The notes beneath the pieces are model-generated. The model was not told the origin of the DNA. It made no database searches and saw nothing but the letters and a program-made list of their open reading frames with translations. Positions 51,301-60,300 of a stretch of DNA of 64,000 bases are shown one piece after another (the first letter of the stretch is position 1; every line of letters starts with the position of its first letter). Source of the DNA: Tubiluchus corallicola (taxonomy: Eukaryota; Priapulida; Priapulimorpha; Priapulimorphida; Tubiluchidae); NCBI GenBank assembly GCA_030141605.1, contig JAQGDQ010000273.1, positions 55,001 to 119,000 on the forward strand, read 5' to 3'. The position numbers and the translations under genes are program-made.

Positions 51301-54300
51301 CCATGCTGAGATATTAATTAAACCAAATAAACTAACCACTTCTCTGTAAGGTAGATTTAGGAAAAGTGTAATTTAAGTGCATTGAAAGTGTGTAGGAAGG
51401 GCACCACTTTATACAGAGTACAATAAATTCACAAATAAAGTATTGGAAAAGAATGACGGTCCCTTAGACAGGCTTCAAAAACCCCCACCTGGACACGGTT
51501 TAGTCTTCCACAAAGTTTCAGCAATCATCTAACTAAGTACTAACTAGGGCAGTAATGCCTAATTTTAAAAAAACATGTTTTATTGCACAGTCTCACTACA
51601 CTACATTTGAGCCATGACTAGCTGAAAAATGCCAAATGTGCTATATGGCAGAACCAATTATGACAACGGTTTTTGGAATGAAACTAAACATATGCTTGGT
51701 TCTGCAAACATTCATTCTAGGATGACAACATGTTTAGTCTTAGATCTAGCTAACAGCACTTAATACTAGATTACTAGAAAGATAAAAGGAGAAATTGAAG
51801 CTACAAGATAAAGCAAATACAAAAGATAGTGTCTTATTTTTTGGAATTGAAAATTAAAAACTTACTGTACTGGATTAATTAAATGTCTCCATGGCTTTTA
51901 CAAAAGAAATCAGAATGTACAGAATGTATAAACATGGATTGCACATGTGAAATGCCAAAACACGTGTACTGTATAAAACAACATGAAAAAATAAGCAATA
52001 CTACGCAACAAATCTCTATTAGGCAGAAATCTTTGATGATGACACAATGTTTACTGATATTACTAGATGTTGGTTTTACAAAACCACAAACACCTAGTTC
52101 ATAACACTTGTGCATCAACACAATTTCTGATTTTAACCCAGCACATGCAAAGCGAAAGCACAAACCACGCAGCACACAGCAAAAAGATCTACTTTGACAA
52201 TCAAAGCCAAAACAGCACACCAGCTAGCTAAACAAATAGCTAGTCAGAGCATTGTTAGAATAGCAATCATGCGAGTGTTAATTAGGCAAAAAACAGCAAT
52301 AGGGTTTCAGCGTAGCAGCAGCAGCAGAATATTATTACCCGTTTAATGAAGAGATTATATTTGCACTCGTCTATAAGAAAACAGCTATTTCAAACATTAC
52401 TCTATATAAAAGAGGACTAAGCGGAAACTACGTAAATAAAACGTGTAGCTATTTGTTATGAACCACTGCAGCATTGCCTGTTAGCATGTTTAATCGACTG
52501 ACTGCTTAAATGAATAATTAGCGGCATAATTACTGCATTGGTTAACAGCCAAGCTACATCAACTTATAGACACTGTTAGGGAGTTATATATATATAGTGT
52601 ATATATAGATCCTACGATTCTCTTGAAGCTTATATACCATGAATTGTACAGGTAAATTCTGCCGTCGAACCGACTGATACACTAAGCCTACTCGGAGAAC
52701 TAGTAACATTGGCTTCAACAACCTGTGGCTCGCCAGTGGGCATGACAGCACCTCCAGTAACTAAAAAAAGAATGGTTTCTTGATGAATGTTTACGTAAAT
52801 AATTTTGACTTACCATGAGCTACGCAGACGAATTCTGCAATCTGTCCGACGGAAACCGCCAGGCTAGGTGGCGAGACTATCAACTGACCGTACACTAAAT
52901 CCTCTATATCCTGCTTAACTATAGAAATAATGTTAAGTACACCATATCAACGAAGCATCAATAACCAACGAAGCATGAAATGAATAATTCAAAAACAAAA
53001 CATTTTGCTGCACATAAACTATTGTGTAATGACGTGAAGCCGGTAATTCAAGTAAAATATATAACCATGCATCTAAATTTTCACTCACTAATAGCACCCA
53101 CTGATTTTTGTATACAAAAATCAATTTCAAAAGTTTGCACAGACACAATGACTCTTGCCATCTTTCCTTACTTCTAATTTTCTGTAGTTTAGAGAGATAC
53201 TTTATCATTAAGACAGGGTGGCAAAATCATTGTTGTTTTACAGTTTCAGAGCACTAACCTTCGATTTCTAATTCGGCTCTTGTTTCACCGGCAGCATTAG
53301 AAGAAACACAGATATAGATTCCAGCATCCGATAATTGGACATTAGAAATCTCTACCACAGCCGAGTTAGTTGTTTCAAGTGATGAAGCTAGCTGAATACC
53401 AGTCCTACAAAAAAAGAAAGCAAGTGGTAAAATGCGTGTACAGATGAATAGGTGGAGCAAGCCTTATAGTAGTCTAGCATTATGTACATAATGTAAAATG
53501 TATAGTGCATCAAAAAGGTAAAAGCAAAGTGTCAATGACGTAAAGAATAAAACGGATCACAAAAAACAAGATATTAAAATCGAAACAAACCGGAATTTTT
53601 GTGACTTCAAAACACCTTAGAATCCGAGAATGGCACACTTTTACAGCATTTTTAAATTAAGAATTCATAATAAAAAGCAGTAGAAGGACTAGCAAATAGT
53701 GAAACACATGATTTTGTAAAAAAATGAGACTTACGCGTCTTGCCAGTAGACAGTTGGCGGTGGGTCGGCCTCTGCCACACATTCAAATCTGACACTAGAA
53801 CCAACGTTCACGATAATTGGACTCTCTGGTGATATGCTGATCTTAGGCACTCCTAAAATAAAATTAAGAAACAAAATTACAACGTAAGAGTAGCCAATCT
53901 GCAATATATATTTTCAAGATGTTACAAGCATATAATTCAGCTATAAATTTATGTCACCATTATAGTAAATAAGACAAATTGCTATTAGTACTTTTGCATT
54001 TTTGCATACAATATCACTTAAATCAGTTTCTTAATAGGTTGCATATCGCTGCTACAAAAAGCAGTTTTAGTTGTAAACACCAGATTAAATTACACAGATC
54101 AGAAAATATTAGATTAACACAAATTAAAATTGTTACTGACAAGAATAGTGACAATGAATAAATTTCCACGATTAAAAAACAAGGAAAAAGAAAGAAAGTG
54201 CACAGTTTCTACTCTTTCTTTCTTTTCTTTGTTATTTAATTGTGGGATTTTTATTCATTACACTGGACAAATTTTTCGGTCACATACCTATAAAGAAAAA

Positions 54301-57300
54301 TCGATTAACTCAGCTGGTAAATTTACAAAGATGACAAGAACGAATATTATTAATCTTTTTTAAGATGTTCTTTAAAGAACTTAATTTAATTCAAGACCTG
54401 TATGCAAAATATTTCTGAGGATACTTAAATGTAATTCCATACAGTAATAAACTGATGACTGGAAAACTCATTAGTGCATTACATTAATTGAACAACACGC
54501 ATACCTTGAACTAGCAGCTGAGCAGTCGCACTGACACTGCCTGCATCATTGGTAGCAGTACATATATATGAACCTTGCTCAGCGCCCGTTACGGATGTAA
54601 ACTGAAGGACGCCATTATTATCAAACACCTGTGTGTTAGATGTGAATTCTTCCCCACCAACTCTTTCCCATGTTACCTGTGGTGCTGGAATACCTGTACA
54701 TCAAACAAACATATTATGTATTTTAATTCTTACATGTCGACTGATTATTTTTCTGCGATATATTTGGATAAAAAATAATTCAAGCAGAAGACAGCAAGCA
54801 TGAAGACACATCTGTACATGAATTTAAACGTGTAAGATTAAGACAATAAATCATTCACTGATGAGTTAGAAAAGAGGGAAATTTCAGAAACTCATACATA
54901 TTTCTCATAAGATAATACAATTTGTAAAAAAATTATCTGCAAATACATCCAATTTTTACCTCCAACAACCCGACATTGGAAATAAACACTAGATCCAGAT
55001 GAAATTGTCTGAGTATATTCTGGGTAGATTTCAATTTCCGGTCTCTCGCGTCCTACATTAAAACCAGATTTGAAGCAAAACATGATAATAACAAAATTGT
55101 CACTATAGTGCATTTATTATCTGCTTTCTATCAAAAAGCAAGCTACAGTTGTCACTATTCAATAATAGTAAATATATCTAACCATTTAAAAAGCTATTAT
55201 TGTGCATTAAAATGTCATAATAGCTTACAGGGGGACACATTTGCACAGATACAGTCAGAGAGTCTCAAACGTAACTTAAGTCGTTAAGTCATTAAGATAA
55301 GACGCTTGTAACATGGCTACATTATTCTCTTATCCTAGATGTGATATAAGCGGTAATTCTGCATATTGTACAAACTTGTATTACACAATTGCATAACATA
55401 AGGAAATACTCACTCTCCACTTCAATAATGGACGAGCCTCTAGCATAACCTATCGAGTTCTCAGCAGAACAAATGTAGATTCCACGATCTTCCATAGTCG
55501 TCTGGAGAATGCGGAAAATCTCATTTTGAGCCACGTGATTTGAGGTGAGCTCTGCTCCCTGACGTGACCAGGTGATGGCAGGTGCAGGATTACCAGTGAC
55601 AATGCATCGGATAGTGGCTGTGCTGCCCTGAGCTACAGTTTGTCTCTCTGGGTCAAGCTCAACTGTGGGTGGTACGCTGAGACCACTAGGTGGTGTCGTT
55701 ACACCTAAACCACACATAGCGGTTAAATACATTTCTATTTCCTACATCAATATTAAGTTCTTTTAACTATTACTTTGCATACGCTATAATTTCTTGTAAG
55801 TATAATTTCTACAGAATTCCTCTACAGTACTAAATGAGTAAAACGGTTTCAACATCGAATTAACAATACTGAAATCAATGTTCCAGCAGATGATCAGAAC
55901 GTAACTTCATGATCGTTGATCAGTAATGCACATCAAAAAATAAATAAATAAATAAATGAAACATCTAAGAAATGAACATTTTGCTTACCTTAATTCTTAA
56001 CTGAATTTTCAGTTCAGAATGCCCTAAAGTATTTTCTTACCTTGTTCCCAAGGCAGAAACCAGAAAATATTATAAATGACTAATACTACAGATGCCATTA
56101 AGAGGGGTGAAAGTATGTTCATATTATAACCGAAAAATACAAAAGCATGAACAACCTGTTACTACAAAAGCAAACAAACTTGTGAAAAAAATTATCAATT
56201 TATTAACAATTTCATACCAACCTTTCCTGAAAATAACATGACAATAGTACTTATAATCATACGTACATATGTAATAGTACAACCATAATCATAGTAAGCT
56301 AATCAGAGCTAATTAAAAGAAGGATATGAATGGCACTAGGGACTAGCTGTCATATATAACTGAGTGACAAAAGTCAAAAAACAAGATTAGTTGAACACAT
56401 AAACTCGCAGACTAGAGAAAAATGATAGGCCTGCACTGCTTTTAGGCCATTTATGATAAAATGGAAATGTAATTATAAATGCATAGAAGACCTGTATTAA
56501 CAGCCAAGATTTAGGAGATGGTCAACTTCAAACAATAACTTTAAAGTAGTAATCAGGATTTTGGAGCAAATAAGTAAAATTAAATGCATAGCAAATCAGT
56601 ACCTAAATACCTTGCTTATCACATCAGAACCATAACGAATTAGATACTTTATTCTGGAACATAGTGGTTACTGCAACTCATTGATAGTACAAGCGAAATA
56701 CGATAAAAAAATGCAAAAAATGACAATGAGGTTATTTCTGAGGAGACATTCCACTGACTTCTCTGGCGTACAATATGAGAGTTACATCTAGAACATGTCT
56801 TCAATATTATCACAACTTGTTTGGCAAAAAATCTAAACTTTCCAAGAATGCACTGCAACACTAGCATTTAAACAAATACTCTTTTAATTGTTTGTATAGT
56901 TCACCATACGGCTTGTGCGTACAAGTGCTATACGTGTGTACATATATAGCAATACTCAGCTTACAGAGAACCCATACAAAAACTGGAGCCAAAAACCTCA
57001 TTTTCTGGCTGATTAATCAGTGATCAGTAATTAAATAGATGAAAAGAATATGTACTGCCTTTTAATACATACAACCTATTAATTACCTTATTACTTTAAT
57101 GGAAGACATTTTTTACAAACATTCTCACTGTATTCTAGTGATAGTTTTCATATTTAACTAATTTCCAAAGTTGCAAGCAAGATTTTTGCATAATCCTTTG
57201 ATTATACTTCACCTGGAACACAACTCATGAAGTAAAAACCACAACTACACTGATAAGACTACACATGTAACTGGCAGTGTTTATAACATAGTATTATGCA

Positions 57301-60300
57301 GATTCTATGATTAATACCACAATATGTATACATGTACACTAGTAACACACCGGTTTATAAAAAAAAACATCTTGTATGCTGCAAGTGAAGTAAGATACCT
57401 ATAGTTGCCTACACAAAATTGTTAGACTACACATACTTTGATTCTTGAATATAATTTTAATTAGTTTACAACATACTAAAGGCACGCTCGTTCACTCTCA
57501 TCTTGAGTAAAGCATTTGACGTATTATCTCCAGCATCTAATAGCACTACTATCAATGCTGAATTCAAGCACAATACTGACTAACTCTTGATTTGTATCAA
57601 ACGCATTTATATAATACATATTAAGTTTCGTTCTATAGATACTTTATCCATAAGGCAAGTAAAGATTACTAACTGCTTCATGTAATCATGCTGTTGTGTT
57701 TAACCATTAAGCGAAGAGTCATAATCCCGAGGCAAAATAAAAAGCATTAATATATAAAGTCAGCATCGTGTTGAAAACACGAAACAGAATGAAGGCTTAA
57801 AATATTCCCTGGTAAACTTAACTTCCTACAAAATACCAAAATGTAATGACAAAGGTCAATTTAAAACTACAATAAAAAGATCAGCAATCATGTTGACATA
57901 ATCTCAAGAAAAGTCTGGATATTTGAAATACTAAATCGTTTAAATCTGCATCCAGAATACTAGATTTTCGAATAAAAAGACGTTGAGCTGCCACGTATGT
58001 ACTAACACAAGAACGCATGTTACATGATCGAAGCCATGATTCAAACAACAGCAGTTATTAGATGAAGCAGCTAAAGTTGAAGAATAATCTATCTACTACT
58101 GCCGGTAGATAAATCGCGGACGTTGTCGAGGTTCAGGGCAGCACACGGACGGTGCATCTTCCAACTCATCTGAGCAAAAGTAACCATTAGGACACCAACT
58201 CCAGAAGGAACATGTCTGCGGTTCTCCGGTGTTCGGATCGATAAGTGGATCCAGGTTTTTACACTGATGATAAGTCGGTGGCAGCAGCGGAGGCAGCCGT
58301 GTTTCTGTTAGTAGGGAAATGAAACAGGGTTATGACAATGACTACTAGCAAACATGGGGGGGGGCACAAAAGGATTTTCTACTACAAAAAGTGCTATAAA
58401 AAGGAATAGTTTAGTAGATATAGCTGTACAAGGAGTTATTAACTGTAGCGGTAAACGTCGCACAGTTTTTGCAAATTTACTGAAGACACATTTTCAAAAT
58501 TCAGAGAAAATACTATACGAAATTTTCAACAACAAGTTTACCAACCAAAAGAAAAAAGTTACAAATTAGAAATATTAATGGACAAATGCACAGCGATTCA
58601 TGAAATTCATTTTTTACACTATTTTATTTTTTTGTGTTACAGAGATGAAATTTCATTTCAAGTCTTGTTTAATTGGTCTTATGATATAAGAAATATTCAG
58701 AAATTTAAACACTTCCCATTCTCTGACATGATCTTTTCAAAAAAAGATTTGTTCCAAAAATTTATTTAATATGATTTTTAAGAAAAGCATTCCATAGGTT
58801 TTTGATATACACATTTAAATTTTATCACTAATGCTTTACATTTTTAAGTACTATTTTTCGGTTGGATGTAATTGACAACAAGTGACTTAGAAAACCAAAT
58901 GAACTTATGGAAATACAATTGGGACATTTACGGTTTTGTTACTGATTAATATGCCAAAGAATGGCATAAAGCATTTTTAATATTTATAACAACATCATTA
59001 GATCAAAAACGTACGTAAAAATATTCAGAATAAACATATCAGGTAAAGACTTAAGAAGCAAATGACTGTTTTAAATTACCTTACATCAGTTATTTTTAAA
59101 GCAAATGATGATACACCATTAATTTTTTTGCTCTAAACAACTAACCGGCAATATTTCATAAATAAGAATAAGACTAAAATGCAATTTTTGCTTTTCATAT
59201 AGGTTTTATATTATGAAATTTTTCGAAATGGTTTTACAATTAAATGAAACCTTTTGAAAACCGATTTTTTCTACAAGTACATAAATATTATGAACACCTC
59301 AGACTAATATTAATAACTGAAAAATGTTATAATTTCTGCAAAAGGCAAACTTTTATCGAATAAAAAATTAATGTTAGTCGCAGAAATTTAAAATTCCAAG
59401 TTAATTAATTTAGCGATAAAAAAGCAAACATTTAAAACCAGCATTAAACCCAAAATAAGTATTTTTCCAATCAAAATTGTTTAGAAATTTAAAAAGCTCA
59501 ATTTGTCATTGAAGCACCCTCAAAAAATCACTCAAAAGTGGTTTGAAGCAGCCACATCACACCAACTGCAAACCAAGGTTCTGACCACTGCACCTGACTG
59601 ACGCAGAATTCCAGTGAGTTCTATAATCAGTTTCACAACCTTTGTATTTAATGCATATTTTATACAGGTAAAACTTTTTAAAGACAATGACTGGAAACCA
59701 CTGAGGGTAGCTACTGCTGTGGATTTGAAAATAAATTTTAATAAACAATGTGTTCATCAATGATTTAAAACAATAAAAACAAAAAGTTCGATTTTTCTTT
59801 TTGAAAATCGATGGAAAATTGTAATCGTATAACATCATTTACACATTCTTTCGATATTTTTGGCTTCGAAAATTGTGTTAATTAAATAAAAAACAAAGGA
59901 ATTTTTTATTTTTAGCCAAAGTGCCTTTTTCATTTAATGCTTCCATTTTGCTCCATTCCCTTTTTGCTTCAACTACCATGACTTTCTGTGGAAGAAATTT
60001 TTAGAAGTTGTGTTGCTTTAATTATGACTATATCAATTTATATAAATAAGAGGAAGAAGTGGGAAAAAGGGGATGGATTCCTATGCTCAGTCTTCAAAGG
60101 AATGAGTTCAATATTAGTACCTAGTTATCTACGTCCTGACAGGTAAAAAACAATTAGAGGTGCAGGTGCAGCGTCAAAGCCAAAAAGCACTGCCATAAAA
60201 GCAAAAACCACGCCCAGAAGTAAACACGCCAAATCACATCAACTACAAGCACTGACCTGGACAGCACACAGCGGAAGCATCTGCTCGGTCGGTGTTACAA

